Positions 16,139 through 24,503 are shown, counted from the first letter of the stretch. The stretch: DNA of 31,624 nt from JBEKVE01 sp049514335 (GCA_049514335.1 JBEKVE010000055.1:1-31624), one strand, 5' to 3'. Numbers and translations: made by a program. The notes: generated from the sequence alone by a model not told the origin.

Positions 16139-16285
16139 ATGACCTTCACCGACTACCTCCTGGACATCGCCCTCATCGCCATCGTCGTCTTCCAGATCCG
16201 GGGACGCCGACTGACCACCCGGTCCCTCGTGCTGCCCCTCGCCATCGTGGGACGCACCGGTGGCGGGATCGGGGGCAACGGGTAG
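16139..16285 (+). pseudogene. Truncated DUF1453/CcdC-like membrane protein
   Basis: Open frame of 48 aa starting MTFTDYLLDIALIAIVVFQI, then RGRRLTTRSLVLPLAIV. This resembles the first helix and basic loop of a roughly 150-190-aa actinobacterial membrane family (DUF1453/CcdC-like) that starts with an FTDYL...QIR.RRL..RSLVLP pattern. After LPLAIV the similarity stops and the frame ends with a Gly-rich tail and TAG, so later helices are missing. I see no continuation in other frames downstream; the following sequence encodes a Thr/Gly repeat ORF instead. It is probably a remnant left by deletion or recombination. Family recognition is from memory and needs a search. Confidence 0.45.
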
Positions 16286-16631
16286 CCCCGTGGACCCCGA
16301 CACCACGGGCACCATCGTCGACGTGGCAGCACCGGTGGACACCGGCAGCGCCCCGGCGGGACCGGCCACGTCCGGACCGACGGGGAGCGGTGATGCCGAC
16401 GGCACCACCGGGCCGCTCGTGAACGTGGACACGCCGGTCGAGGGTCCGGCCACCTCGGGGAACCCCGAGGGTTCGGGCACGACGGGCACCATCGTGAACG
16501 TCGCCGCACCGGTGGAGACGGGCTCGGCGCCGACGTCGGCCACCACGGGCGGGGGTGGAGGCTCGGCCCCGCTCGTGAACGTCACCTCACCGGCGCAGGG
16601 ACTGGCCGGCAGCGTCGTCCCGACGGCGTGA
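16260..16631 (+). CDS. Hypothetical Thr/Gly/Pro repeat protein
   Basis: Open frame of 123 aa overlapping the truncated membrane gene. It is built from an alternating imperfect peptide repeat: TTGTIVDVAAPVDTGSAP, later TTGTIVNVAAPVETGSAP, with PLVNVDTPVEGPATSG and PLVNVTSPAQ between them. The core is (I/L)V(N/D)V-x-x-P. There is no signal peptide, and the GTG start at 16260 (or GTG 16290, beginning VDPDTTG) has a weak ribosome-binding site. The regular hydrophobic core inside a low-complexity background suggests a beta-strand repeat, and two copies conserved in both frame and sequence support coding. It may be part of a longer surface protein now broken. Function unknown. Confidence 0.4.
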   Translation: MAGSGATGSPVDPDTTGTIVDVAAPVDTGSAPAGPATSGPTGSGDADGTTGPLVNVDTPVEGPATSGNPEGSGTTGTIVNVAAPVETGSAPTSATTGGGGGSAPLVNVTSPAQGLAGSVVPTA

Positions 16632-16669
16632 GCTGATCAGCCGCTCGCCGCGCCCGGGACAGCGGGTGC

Positions 16670-16684
16670 GGTGACGTGGTCACC
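16670..16684. promoter_or_regulatory. 15-bp palindrome GGTGAC-GTG-GTCACC
   Basis: A perfect 6-bp inverted repeat with a 3-nt centre, inside a longer partial dyad (GCGGGT...CACCCGC), about 100 bp before the first Cys-rich gene. It could be an operator or part of a terminator for the upstream ORF. A second small dyad (CACCAC-N6-GTGGTG, 16746-16763) is nearer the gene. The role is undetermined. Confidence 0.35.
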
Positions 16685-16782
16685 CGCGCCGGGCGACGAG
16701 ATCGCCCGCAATACAGAGCACGCCGGGCCGTTTCCTCAACAGAGGCACCACTCTTGGGTGGTGGGAGGCAGGAGGGACGCAC

Positions 16783-17094
16783 ATGCTCCGCTGTTCCGGT
16801 CAGCTTGTGGTCCATGACGACGAGTCCGTGGTGGGGTGCACCGAGGAGGTGTGCGGCCGCCGCTGCAACGGCAACTACCTGCGCACGTACCACCCGGGTT
16901 CGATCACGTGCCGGCAGTTCGTGCCATCGGGCCGTTGCCGGCTGTGCGGTCCGGCACCGGTGCGGGCCGCCCGGTCGCCCCGCGCAGCGGCATGGCAGCC
17001 GGTGCCGTCGCTTCAGTTGACGACCGTGCGCAGCGCGTCGGGGACGAAGTCGGGAGCCATGATGAGCCGGAGGCGCATGACCTCGTCGCAGTGA
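16783..17094 (+). CDS. Cys-rich miniprotein, copy 1 (unknown family)
   Basis: Frame of 103 aa whose first 57 residues match the two other Cys-rich genes nearby. The shared pattern is C-x-G-x-LV(V/L)H-x-D...C-(T/S)-EE-x-x-x-G-x-x-C...CR...C-x2-C. Here it begins RCSGQLVVHDD, continues GCTEEVCGRRCNG, and ends CRLCGP. Six shared Cys plus one His suggest a small metal-binding fold, probably zinc. After residue 57 the sequence becomes Arg/Ala/Pro-rich and runs antisense into copy 2 (82-bp tail-to-tail overlap), so the true family ends near CRLCGP and the extra tail may be read-through after loss of the original stop. ATG 16783 has AGGAGGG 6 nt upstream. Confidence 0.65.
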   Translation: MLRCSGQLVVHDDESVVGCTEEVCGRRCNGNYLRTYHPGSITCRQFVPSGRCRLCGPAPVRAARSPRAAAWQPVPSLQLTTVRSASGTKSGAMMSRRRMTSSQ

Positions 17095-17249
17095 CGGCAG
17101 CGCGTGCCCCGAGGGGTGATGCGACAAGCCATCACACCGGCCAGGTGGGGCATGTCGTAGCCCGCGCACGGCCTGCCGTCGAGCTCTTCGGAGCAGTAGG
17201 CGATCTCTCCGTCGCGATGCAGCACGAGGCAGCCGTCACAAATCTGCAT
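17013..17249 (-). CDS. Cys-rich miniprotein, copy 2 (unknown family)
   Basis: Protein of 78 aa from ATG 17249, with GGAGCGAGGTGAACGGG upstream. It shares the pattern of copies 1 and 3: ICDGCLVLHRDGEIAYC, SEELDGRPCAG, ACRITPRGTRCRHC. It has one additional Cys (CDGC instead of CxGQ), which would complete a CxxC pair, and a C-terminal extension (EVMRLRLIMAPDFVPDALRT) not found in the others. No signal peptide is present, so it is predicted to be cytosolic. The regularly spaced CxxC and CxxH-like pairs suggest zinc binding. It shares its direction with copy 3 (202 bp upstream of it on this strand). Function unknown. Confidence 0.65.
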   Translation of the reverse strand: MQICDGCLVLHRDGEIAYCSEELDGRPCAGYDMPHLAGVMACRITPRGTRCRHCDEVMRLRLIMAPDFVPDALRTVVN

Positions 17250-17451
17250 CCCGTTCACCTCGCTCCGCTGCACAACGGCTCGCCACGGGCCGTGGTGGCA
17301 CGGGCCTCGGTGCGGTACGGCGCGTGACGAGCGATGACGCGCCTGCGTCGGGACGCCGATCTTGGTGTGCGGACGATGCACGACGCGGCGCGCCAGGGGG
17401 CGATGCGGTTCGTTCAACTCGAGCTCGTCGGGCGCCGCCCGGGGGCGTTGC

Positions 17452-17643
17452 TCAGCTCGACAGCGAGGTGGCGGGGGCGAGGTTGCAGTACTGGCAGTGG
17501 TCGCCGTCGACCAGTCGGCAGGCGAAGAAGCCGCCTCGGTGCGGGTGGTCCTCGCCCGCGCACGTCCCTCCGGCGGTCTCTTCGGTGCAGTAGGCCACCG
17601 TGCCATCGCGATGTACCACCAGCTGGCCTGTACAGCTACGCAT
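17452..17643 (-). CDS. Cys-rich miniprotein, copy 3 (unknown family)
   Basis: Protein of 63 aa, the shortest and cleanest copy: SCTGQLVVHRDGTVAYC, TEETAGGTCAGEDHPHRG, then FACRLVDGDHCQYC and a short tail. ATG 17643 is preceded by AGGAGCAGGGG. It lies 146 bp after the end of dnaE2 on the same strand, but it may have its own promoter in that gap. Comparison of the three copies defines the family: about 55 residues with six invariant Cys, an LV-(V/L)-H segment, an EE pair and an (A/T)CR segment. No database family is recalled. Confidence 0.66.
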   Translation of the reverse strand: MRSCTGQLVVHRDGTVAYCTEETAGGTCAGEDHPHRGGFFACRLVDGDHCQYCNLAPATSLSS

Positions 17644-17789
17644 CTACCCCTGCTCCTCCTGATCGCCACGGGGGAAGGCGTACCCGCCGGGCGACCACCC
17701 CGTTCCCGCACACTGCTGCGGGACCCGGCCTTCATATCGGCACTGTCCGTGGTCCGCTTGAGGTGTTCGCAACATTCCCCCAAATGCAT

Positions 17790-20700
17790 TCAGCGGAAGT
17801 CGCGCGACGGCTGGAGGGCGAGGGAGCCGAGGTCGAGGGGGGTGATCTTCTCGGCCACCACGCTCACCACGCCGTCCACCCGTTCGAGGCGGCCGCGCAC
17901 GAGCAGCGCCGGTGACCCCCGCGCCGCATGGCGCCACCGCTCCCACGCCCCGGGGGAGCAGATGACGTTCACCATGCCGGTGTCGTCCTCCAGGTTGAGA
18001 AACACCGTGCCCTTGGCGCTCTCGGGCCGCTGGCGGTGGGTGACCACCCCGCCCACGAGCACCTTGCCGTCGGTCTCGGCGCCGACCAGCCGCCCGGCGG
18101 GGATCACCCCCAGGGCGTCGAGCCGGGGCCGGGCGAGCTCCACCGCGCTCGGCCCCACGGTGAGGCCGGTGGCCCACATGTCGGCCTCCACTTCCTCGAG
18201 CGTGCTGAGCTCGGGCAGGGCGGGGGCCTCCTCTCCTGACACGAGCCCCGGGAGCCGCTCCGCCGTGGCGTGCGCCAGCGCTCCCGCCGACCACAGCGCC
18301 CGTCGCCGGCCGCGGATCTCGGGCGCGCCGTCACGGGCGGGCAGGCCGTCGAGGGCCCCGGCGGTGGCGAGCGCCTCGAGCTGGGGACGCCCCGCCCCCG
18401 TCCGGCGCACCAGGTCCTCGATAGAGGCGTAGGGGCGGCCGTCTGCCACCCGCGTGGCCACGGCCTCGCCGATGCCGCGCACCGACAGGAGCCCCAGCCG
18501 GACGGCGGGCTGGCCGCCCCGGTCGGCCCCCGGGCGCGGCGTCGGCCCGTCGAGGTCCCACGACAAGGTGGCGTCGGCGCCGGAGTGGTCCACGTGGGGC
18601 CGGTGCACGCGCACGCCGTGGCGCCGGGCGTCGGCCACGAGCGACTGCGGCGACCAGAAGCCCATGGGCTGCGCGTTGAGCAGTCCGGCGCACATGGCCG
18701 CGGGGTAGTGCAGCTTCAACCATGCGCTCGAGTACACGAGATAGGCGAAGGACACGGCGTGGCTCTCGGGGAAGCCGAAGTTGGCGAAGGCGGCCAACTT
18801 GCCGGCGATCTCCTGCGCCACGGACCCGGTGATGCCCCGCTCGGCCATGCCGGCGTACAGCCGCTCCGACAGGCGCGCCATGCGCGCCCCGGAACGCTTG
18901 GCGCTCATGGCCTGGCGCAATTCGTCCGCCTCCGCCGGGGTGAACCCCGCCGCGTCGATGGCGATCTGCATGAGCTGCTCCTGGAACAGCGGGACGCCGA
19001 GGGTCTTGTCGAGCGCCCGGTGCAGCAGGGGATGGGGCGGGTCGGGCGCCTCTGTGCCCTGGCGCCGGCGGATGTAGGGGTGCACCGATCCCCCCTGGAT
19101 GGGACCGGGGCGGATGATGGCCACCTCCACCACGAGATCGGCGAAGCAGCGCGGCCTGATGCGGGGGAGGGTGGCCATCTGCGCCCGGCTCTCCACCTGG
19201 AACACGCCCACGGTGTCGGCCCGGCACAGCATGTCGTAGACGGCGTCCTCCTGGGCCAGCATGGCCAGGTCCACCTCGACACCGTGGGCGGCGTGCACCA
19301 GGTCCACGGTGCGGTGCACGGCTTCGAGCATCCCCAGGCCGAGCAGGTCGAACTTGACCAGTCCGGCCGCGGCGCAGTCGTCTTTGTCCCACTGCAAGGC
19401 GCTTCGGCCCGGATGGCGCGCCCACTCCACCGGGCACACCTCGACCACGGGGCGGTCGCACAGCACCATGCCCCCCGAGTGCAGGCCGAGGTGGCGCGGG
19501 AAGTCGAGGACCTCCCGGGCGAGCTGGCCCACGAGCGGCGGCAGGGGGCCGCCGCGGTCGAGTGGCTCACCGCGGTCGACCGCCTTGGCCCAGGCGTCCA
19601 CCTCCTCGGTGCTGTGCCCCAGGGCCTTGCCCACGTCGCGGATGGCCGAGCGGGCCCGGTAGGTGATGACGTTGGCCACCTGCGCGGCGCAGTGACGGCC
19701 GTAGCGCTCGTAGACGTAGGCGATGACCTCCTCGCGCCGGCCCGACTCGATGTCGACGTCGATGTCGGGCGGCCCGTCGCGCTCGGGGGAGAGGAAGCGT
19801 TCGAACAACAGCCCGAGCGCCACGGCATCGGCGCGGGTGATGCCCAGCGCGAAGCAGACGGCGGAGTTGGCGGCCGAGCCCCGACCCTGGCAGTAGATGT
19901 CGTTGCGGCGGCAGAACTCGACGATGTCCCACACGATGAGGAAGTAGCCGGCGTAGCCGAGGGTGCCGATCACCTCGAGCTCGTGGTCGATCTGGGCCCA
20001 CGCGCCGGGCACCCGCTCGTCGTTGCGGGGGCCGTAGCGCGCTGTTGCCCCCCGCCGCACCAGCTCCACCAGCCAGGTCTGCTCGCTGTGGCCGTCGGGC
20101 ACCCGGCAGTCGGGGAGGCCCGGGGCCACCAGGTGTAGGTCGAAGGCGCACGCCCGGCCGATCTCCGCCGCCCGCGCCACCGCCCCGGGCCACCGGGCAA
20201 AGCGGCGCTCCTGCTCGGCCCCCGACCGGAGGTGGGCGGTGGCGGCAGGGGGGAGCCAGCCGTCGAGCTCGGCCAGGGGGCGCCGGGCCCGCACCGCGGC
20301 CAGGGTGGTGGCCAGCCGGCGCCGGGCCGGGGTGGCGTAGTGGACGTTGTTGGTGGCCACCAGGTCCACCCCCCGCTCCACCGCCATGGCGGCCAGGGCG
20401 TCGTTGCGGGCGGTGTCGAGCGGGTCGCCGTGGTCCCACAGCTCGACGACCACGTCCTGACGGCCGAAGGCGTCGACCAGCCGGTCGAGCTGGCGGGCGG
20501 CGGCGGCCGGCCCGGCGGTGGTGAGCGCGGCCGGGACCGCCCCCTTGCGGCACCCGGTCAGGACGACCCAGTGCCCGTCGTGGCCGCCCCGCCGGTGGTG
20601 GCGGGCCAGGTCCTCGAGGGTGCAGGTGGGCCGCCCCTTTTCGCCCCCGGCCAGGTGGGCCTCGGTGATGGCCCGGCTCAGGCGGGCGTACCCCTCGGGG

Positions 20701-20987
20701 TCGCGGGCCAGCACCACCAGGTGGGTGCCGGGCGGATCGGGCTCACCGGTGCGGCCCGTGCCCCGACCCCTGTCCACCAGGGTGAGCTCGGCCCCGAACA
20801 CCGAGGGAAGCCCCAGCGCCCGGGCCGCCTGGGCGAAGCGGACCACGCCGTACAGGCCGTCGTGGTCGGTGAGGGCCAGGGCGCACAGGCCCAGCCGGTC
20901 GGCCTCGGCGGCCAGCTCCTCGGGGTGCGAGGCCCCGTCCAGGAAGCTGAAGTTGGAGTGGCAGTGCAGCTCGGCGTACGGGGTCAT
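17790..20987 (-). CDS. dnaE2: Error-prone DNA polymerase DnaE2
   Basis: Inducible C-family polymerase alpha subunit (1065 aa) that performs translesion synthesis and causes SOS mutagenesis together with ImuA' and ImuB. The PHP domain opens with AELHCHSNFSFLDGASHPEE, typical of DnaE2, and contains ALTDHDGLYG. The polymerase core has GRGSAANSAVCFALGI, PDIDVDIES with the two metal-binding Asp, and KFDLLGLGML with the third catalytic Asp. A helix-hairpin-helix region and an OB fold (VFLNLEDDTGMVNVICSPG) follow. The chain ends SRDFR, as in the family. The start at ATG 20987 was chosen because the PHP domain begins here; the frame is open much further upstream but overlaps imuB out of frame. It lies 16 bp after imuB in the same operon, behind the LexA box. 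Confidence 0.95.
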   Translation of the reverse strand: MTPYAELHCHSNFSFLDGASHPEELAAEADRLGLCALALTDHDGLYGVVRFAQAARALGLPSVFGAELTLVDRGRGTGRTGEPDPPGTHLVVLARDPEGYARLSRAITEAHLAGGEKGRPTCTLEDLARHHRRGGHDGHWVVLTGCRKGAVPAALTTAGPAAAARQLDRLVDAFGRQDVVVELWDHGDPLDTARNDALAAMAVERGVDLVATNNVHYATPARRRLATTLAAVRARRPLAELDGWLPPAATAHLRSGAEQERRFARWPGAVARAAEIGRACAFDLHLVAPGLPDCRVPDGHSEQTWLVELVRRGATARYGPRNDERVPGAWAQIDHELEVIGTLGYAGYFLIVWDIVEFCRRNDIYCQGRGSAANSAVCFALGITRADAVALGLLFERFLSPERDGPPDIDVDIESGRREEVIAYVYERYGRHCAAQVANVITYRARSAIRDVGKALGHSTEEVDAWAKAVDRGEPLDRGGPLPPLVGQLAREVLDFPRHLGLHSGGMVLCDRPVVEVCPVEWARHPGRSALQWDKDDCAAAGLVKFDLLGLGMLEAVHRTVDLVHAAHGVEVDLAMLAQEDAVYDMLCRADTVGVFQVESRAQMATLPRIRPRCFADLVVEVAIIRPGPIQGGSVHPYIRRRQGTEAPDPPHPLLHRALDKTLGVPLFQEQLMQIAIDAAGFTPAEADELRQAMSAKRSGARMARLSERLYAGMAERGITGSVAQEIAGKLAAFANFGFPESHAVSFAYLVYSSAWLKLHYPAAMCAGLLNAQPMGFWSPQSLVADARRHGVRVHRPHVDHSGADATLSWDLDGPTPRPGADRGGQPAVRLGLLSVRGIGEAVATRVADGRPYASIEDLVRRTGAGRPQLEALATAGALDGLPARDGAPEIRGRRRALWSAGALAHATAERLPGLVSGEEAPALPELSTLEEVEADMWATGLTVGPSAVELARPRLDALGVIPAGRLVGAETDGKVLVGGVVTHRQRPESAKGTVFLNLEDDTGMVNVICSPGAWERWRHAARGSPALLVRGRLERVDGVVSVVAEKITPLDLGSLALQPSRDFR

Positions 20988-21003
20988 GGGCGCTGGCGCG
21001 GCG

Positions 21004-22137
21004 TCAGTCGTAGATGGCTTCGAGCCACCAGCCACCCCGTTCCCGGGTGAGCAGGTGGGCGTGGCCGCCGGGGGTGACGACCTGCATGCGGGCTTGTCGA
21101 CGTCGTCCCCGGACCGACCACCACCGCTCGTCGGAGGGCCACGGCCCGGCCCACCCCTCCACCGCCACCCACGGCCCCCCGTCCACCGACAGGCGGGCGG
21201 GGGCGGTGGTGGCCATGCCCCCCGCGCTGACCCCCACCGTCCGCCCGGCGATGTCGGTGAGCTGGGCGGCGAGCGGCCGGTCGAGCACCACCACCGGCGC
21301 CGGCGGGGGGACCTGCCCCGGCCACGGCCCGTCCGCCCCCGCCCCCTCGGTGCGGGTGCCCGGACCGTCACCCGCCCCCGGACCGGCACCGGCGCCGGCG
21401 GTCGTGGTGAAGGGGACGAGCCGGGACCGCTGGGCCGGTCCCCGTCCACCTTGCAGCCGGGCCCGCACGACCGCCTCGGGGTGGAGCAGCTCCTGCACCG
21501 CACCCACCGCCCGGGCGGCCCGGGCGTCGGCGTCGGCGGTGTCCCCCCAGAACCCGGCCTGGCGGGTGACGGGCGCCGCCGGGGCGGGCCCCGGTCGGGG
21601 GGCGGGAAAGAGCAGGCGGAAGCCGGGCAGCTCCCCCTCCACCCCCCGGGCCACCCGTTGGCACACCACGACGTCCGCCCCGAAGCGGGCGAGCACCTCG
21701 GGCCCGGGCAGGGCGGCGAACCGTCCCAGGGTGCGGATCCCCAAGCGGACGAGCAGGTCGGCCAGCTCCGGGCGCTCCAGGGCGGCCACCGGCCACCGGG
21801 CCACGAAGGCCGGGGTGGCGCCGGGAGGGACGACGACGGGGCCGGCCTCCAGCGCGGCGCGGGCGGCCAGGGTGGCTGCGAACAGGCCGTCGGCGATCCC
21901 CACGCCGGCGCGGCGTCCCGCCAGGGCCTCGGTGGCCAGGCCGACCAGGGCCTCGTCCCCCCCGAAGTAGCGCGCCGGACCCCGGGTGGGCACGGCGCAC
22001 ACACCGGGCCGCACCGGGTCCACCCGGGCGGCGAAGGACCCGAGCGCCTCCACCACGCAGCGGAAGGCCCGGGCCTCCCGGCCGCGCTCGCGCTCCTCGA
22101 GGAGGTCGGGGCACCACACGACGAGCAGCCGCTCCAC
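21004..22137 (-). CDS. imuB: Y-family polymerase-like protein ImuB (short form)
   Basis: Catalytically inactive Y-family relative that bridges DnaE2, ImuA' and the beta clamp in SOS mutagenesis. The start VERLLVVWCPDLLEERE is typical. The usual Y-family acidic metal residues are not seen, as known for ImuB. RYFGGDEALVGLATE and VGIADGLFAATLAAR match the palm region. The product is 377 aa, while mycobacterial ImuB is about 500 or more. I do not see the QLPLWG-type clamp-binding motif, so the C-terminus may be reduced. GTG 22137 was chosen over ATG 22152 because the ATG codons themselves form GGAGGAGAG, giving the GTG an ideal 8-nt-spaced Shine-Dalgarno. The gap to imuA' is about 85 bp. Confidence 0.88.
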   Translation of the reverse strand: MERLLVVWCPDLLEERERGREARAFRCVVEALGSFAARVDPVRPGVCAVPTRGPARYFGGDEALVGLATEALAGRRAGVGIADGLFAATLAARAALEAGPVVVPPGATPAFVARWPVAALERPELADLLVRLGIRTLGRFAALPGPEVLARFGADVVVCQRVARGVEGELPGFRLLFPAPRPGPAPAAPVTRQAGFWGDTADADARAARAVGAVQELLHPEAVVRARLQGGRGPAQRSRLVPFTTTAGAGAGPGAGDGPGTRTEGAGADGPWPGQVPPPAPVVVLDRPLAAQLTDIAGRTVGVSAGGMATTAPARLSVDGGPWVAVEGWAGPWPSDERWWSVRGRRRQARMQVVTPGGHAHLLTRERGGWWLEAIYD

Positions 22138-22221
22138 CTTTCTCTCCTCCATCTCTTCACTGCTCTATTGCGCGCTCATGGCGCGCCCTCTTTTGCGCGT
22201 TCTCTTGGCTCCGCCGGGGTG

Positions 22222-22995
22222 TCAGCCCCCGGGCTCCGCGCCGGGCTCGATCCGCCCCGAGGGGGTGGGGAGCCACAGGTCGACCTGCACCGATCGAGTC
22301 GCCGCCCGCCGGCCGGTGGACAGCACCGTGGCCCGTCGCCCCTGCAGATGGCCGTGGCCGTCGCCCACCCCGTGCCACCCCCCGGTCCGCACCGCCAACC
22401 GGACGTCGGCTCCGTCGGGCCAGCCCCGAGCCCCGGCCAGCACCACCAGCACGGCCCGGCGCTCGCGGGCCCGGGCGGCCAGCCGGCGGGCGGCCTCGGG
22501 TCGCACCGGCCCGGGCGGGCGCACCAGCACCACGTCCACACCGTCGAGGAGGGTGGCCGCCACCTGGGCCCACAAGGCCCCGGGGCGGGGGACGAGCACC
22601 AGGTGGCCGAGGTCCAGCCCCATCTCGGCCAGGGCCACGACCCCCGGATCGGCCGTTCCCACCGCCCCGCACCACGAAGCGCTCGAGGCCGCCGCCAGCA
22701 GGGCGAAGGCCAAGGTGGTGTCCCCTCCGGCCCCCCGTGGCCCCGCGACCACCGCTTCCCCGCCCGCCCCGGGTCCGGCGGCGGGGCCCACACTCACCAC
22801 CCCACCCCGCTGCAGGCCACCGCCGGGGAGGAGGGGTGCGAGGGCGGGGAGGAGGGGGAGGAGCTGGTCGCGGCTGGACGAGGTGGGCCGGGCGCGCGCC
22901 GCCAGGGTGGCGCTCAGGTGGCCGGCACCGACCGGGCGTCTGCCCTGCGGGCGGGGCTCGGCCGCAGCAGTGGAGGCGGATCCGGCGACACCCAT
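22222..22995 (-). CDS. imuA': RecA-like SOS mutasome protein ImuA'
   Basis: First gene of the mutasome operon, 257 aa. ImuA' proteins have a RecA-like fold, recruit ImuB and DnaE2, and are needed for damage-induced mutagenesis. Here VVAGPRGAGGDTTLAFALLA stands where a P-loop (GxxxxGKT/S) would be; the Lys is replaced by Asp, so ATP binding is doubtful, as is reported for several ImuA' proteins. Later strands include LVLVPRPG, VDVVLVRPPGPVRPEAARRL and AVLVVLAGARGWPDGADVRL, the last resembling a RecA core strand followed by a DNA-facing loop. ATG 22995 lies 6 nt after a TAAGGT -10, so the mRNA is probably leaderless. Identity rests on gene order and the RecA-like layout more than on overall similarity. 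Confidence 0.8.
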   Translation of the reverse strand: MGVAGSASTAAAEPRPQGRRPVGAGHLSATLAARARPTSSSRDQLLPLLPALAPLLPGGGLQRGGVVSVGPAAGPGAGGEAVVAGPRGAGGDTTLAFALLAAASSASWCGAVGTADPGVVALAEMGLDLGHLVLVPRPGALWAQVAATLLDGVDVVLVRPPGPVRPEAARRLAARARERRAVLVVLAGARGWPDGADVRLAVRTGGWHGVGDGHGHLQGRRATVLSTGRRAATRSVQVDLWLPTPSGRIEPGAEPGG

Positions 22996-23001
22996 GGTCC
23001 G

Positions 23002-23023
23002 ACCTTATCGAACGTGTGTTCGA
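23002..23023 (-). promoter_or_regulatory. LexA (SOS) box and leaderless promoter of the mutasome operon
   Basis: TCGAACGTGTGTTCGA (23008-23023) is a textbook actinobacterial LexA operator (TCGAAC-N4-GTTCGA). On the minus strand it is followed directly by TAAGGT (23002-23007, TANNNT -10), and the ATG of imuA' comes 6 nt later. LexA bound here would cover the region just upstream of the -10 and block transcription until DNA damage. Operator, -10 and start codon are all visible in the sequence. Confidence 0.92.
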
Positions 23024-23099
23024 TTTTTCCACCCGGAATTTCAGGGTTCCCCCGTCCGGGGAGGGCTGTGCCCGGACCCGTCACCGGGTTGGGCTGCCC

Positions 23100-24476
23100 T
23101 CACAAACCCCCGGGACCAAGGGGCCCGCCCCGTCCGGGCTCGAGGCCGCGCCGGTCGGGAGCGGGGCGCAGGTCGGGAGCGGGGCGCAGGTCGGGAGCGG
23201 GGAACCGGTCGGGAGCGGGGGCGGTGGGGAGCTCGAGGGCGGCCGAGCGCCAGGGCTCGGTGGCGAACCACGGCGTGAGCTGCACCCATCCCATGCGGTT
23301 GCGCTCGTCGACCACGAGTGCCATGCCGAACCGGCCCCGCGCCACCTCGTCGACGGGGAGGCGGTGCCGCATCACCGTGGCGGTGGTGGCCGTGGGCGCG
23401 GGGTCGTCGCGCCGGGCCCGGGGGCCGAGGACCACCCGGGACAGCGCCGCCCCCACACCCCCGGGCCGCGCCAGCGGCGCGCTCACCGATCGGGTGGGCA
23501 CCTCCTCCTCGCCGGCCAGGGTGGAGAGAGCCTCCAGGGTGCGCACGTCGGCGATGCCGGGCAGCACCACCGTGGTGCCGAACAGCGACAGGAACCCGTC
23601 CGCCGCTCCGCCCCAGCGGCCCCGCGCCTGGGACAGGTCCTGCAGGCAGGCGAGGGTCAGCACCCCCTGGCCCGCCCCCTCGCTCACCATGGCCGGCAGG
23701 TCGGGGACAGGGGCGATGTTGGCCACCTCGTCCAGGGCGAGGACGACCGGGGCCTGGTGCCCCGCCCCTCGTCCCCCCGCTCCGTTCCCGCTCCGTTCCA
23801 CCCCGACGGCCGCCGCCGAGCGGGCGTAGGCGGCGGCCCGGATGTCGGTCAGCAGGCCCACGACCAGGGGCGCAGCCACCGCCTGCTGCCGTCCGGTGGC
23901 GCAGATGTAGAGCGTGGCGGAGGAGTCGCAGAAGGCGCCGGGGTCGAAGTCGGGGTTCTCGGTGGTGGCCAGCGCCGCCTGGCTGCGATAGGCGCCGAGG
24001 ACCCCGGAGGCCGTCGACCAGATGCCGCTCAGCTCCCTGGGGTCGGTGGCGGCGATCCCGGCCAGGAGGTCCCCGGCCCGGGTGGCGCCGTTGTCGTCGA
24101 GGATGCGAAGCGGCGCCCCGGCCTGGCGGCGGTCGACCCACGACAGCACGGTGGCCAGGCCCGCCCCGTCGAGGGCGGCGGCGTGCAGCACCGGGGCGAG
24201 CAGCGCCTCGGCCCGCTCGGTCCAGTGGTCGGCGCCCACCGGTGCCGCGCCGTTGTAGCCGCCCGACGGGGGCCGGGCCGCACCCACGAGCCCGCGCGTC
24301 ACCACCAGGGCGTCGTCCCACGAGGCGCAGCCCTGGACCGGTGACCAGCGCACCAGATCGACGCCCCGAGGTGCCTCGACCGTGCCGCTCGGGTCGTAGA
24401 GCAGGCACGGGCCGGTGCGTCGGCGCGCCGCGGCGGTGGCCCGCAGCACGTCGGGCTTGGTCGACGTGGACACCAC
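23100..24476 (-). pseudogene. 5'-truncated VirD4/TraD-like coupling protein
   Basis: Remaining 458 codons of a conjugative coupling-protein ATPase (TraG/VirD4/TraM-recognition type). The retained start, VVSTSTKPDVLRATAAARR, is the strand-helix that follows the Walker A helix in this family, and ALDEVANI is the Walker B. A later LFGTTVVLPGI and a C-terminal TraM-recognition-like region follow. The Walker A segment and membrane helices that should precede residue 1 are absent; the frame stays open upstream, but that sequence (ending RWHRCRPHA) does not resemble the family, and no other frame has it. So an ancestral gene was cut near 24480. GTG 24476 is the best internal start if the rest is still expressed. 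The C-terminus contains an 18-bp tandem repeat. Confidence 0.75.
23153..23224 (-). repeat. Four 18-bp tandem repeats in the coupling-protein tail
   Basis: Copies begin at 23153, 23171, 23189 and 23207 (unit GGTCGGGAGCGGGGCGCA). The first two are identical and the last two vary at the end. They encode a (R/F)PAPD(L/R) hexapeptide repeat at the C-terminus. Confidence 0.9.
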
Positions 24477-24503
24477 CGCGTGGGGCCGACATCGATGCCA
24501 ACG

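Noticed and set aside
17013..17789. 258-codon minus-strand frame joining copy 2 to upstream sequence
   Set aside because: Only its last 78 codons match the Cys-rich family, and a good ribosome-binding site precedes the internal ATG at 17249.
20988..22160. N-terminal extension of dnaE2 by 391 codons
   Set aside because: The extra sequence is the out-of-frame shadow of imuB; the PHP domain begins at ATG 20987.
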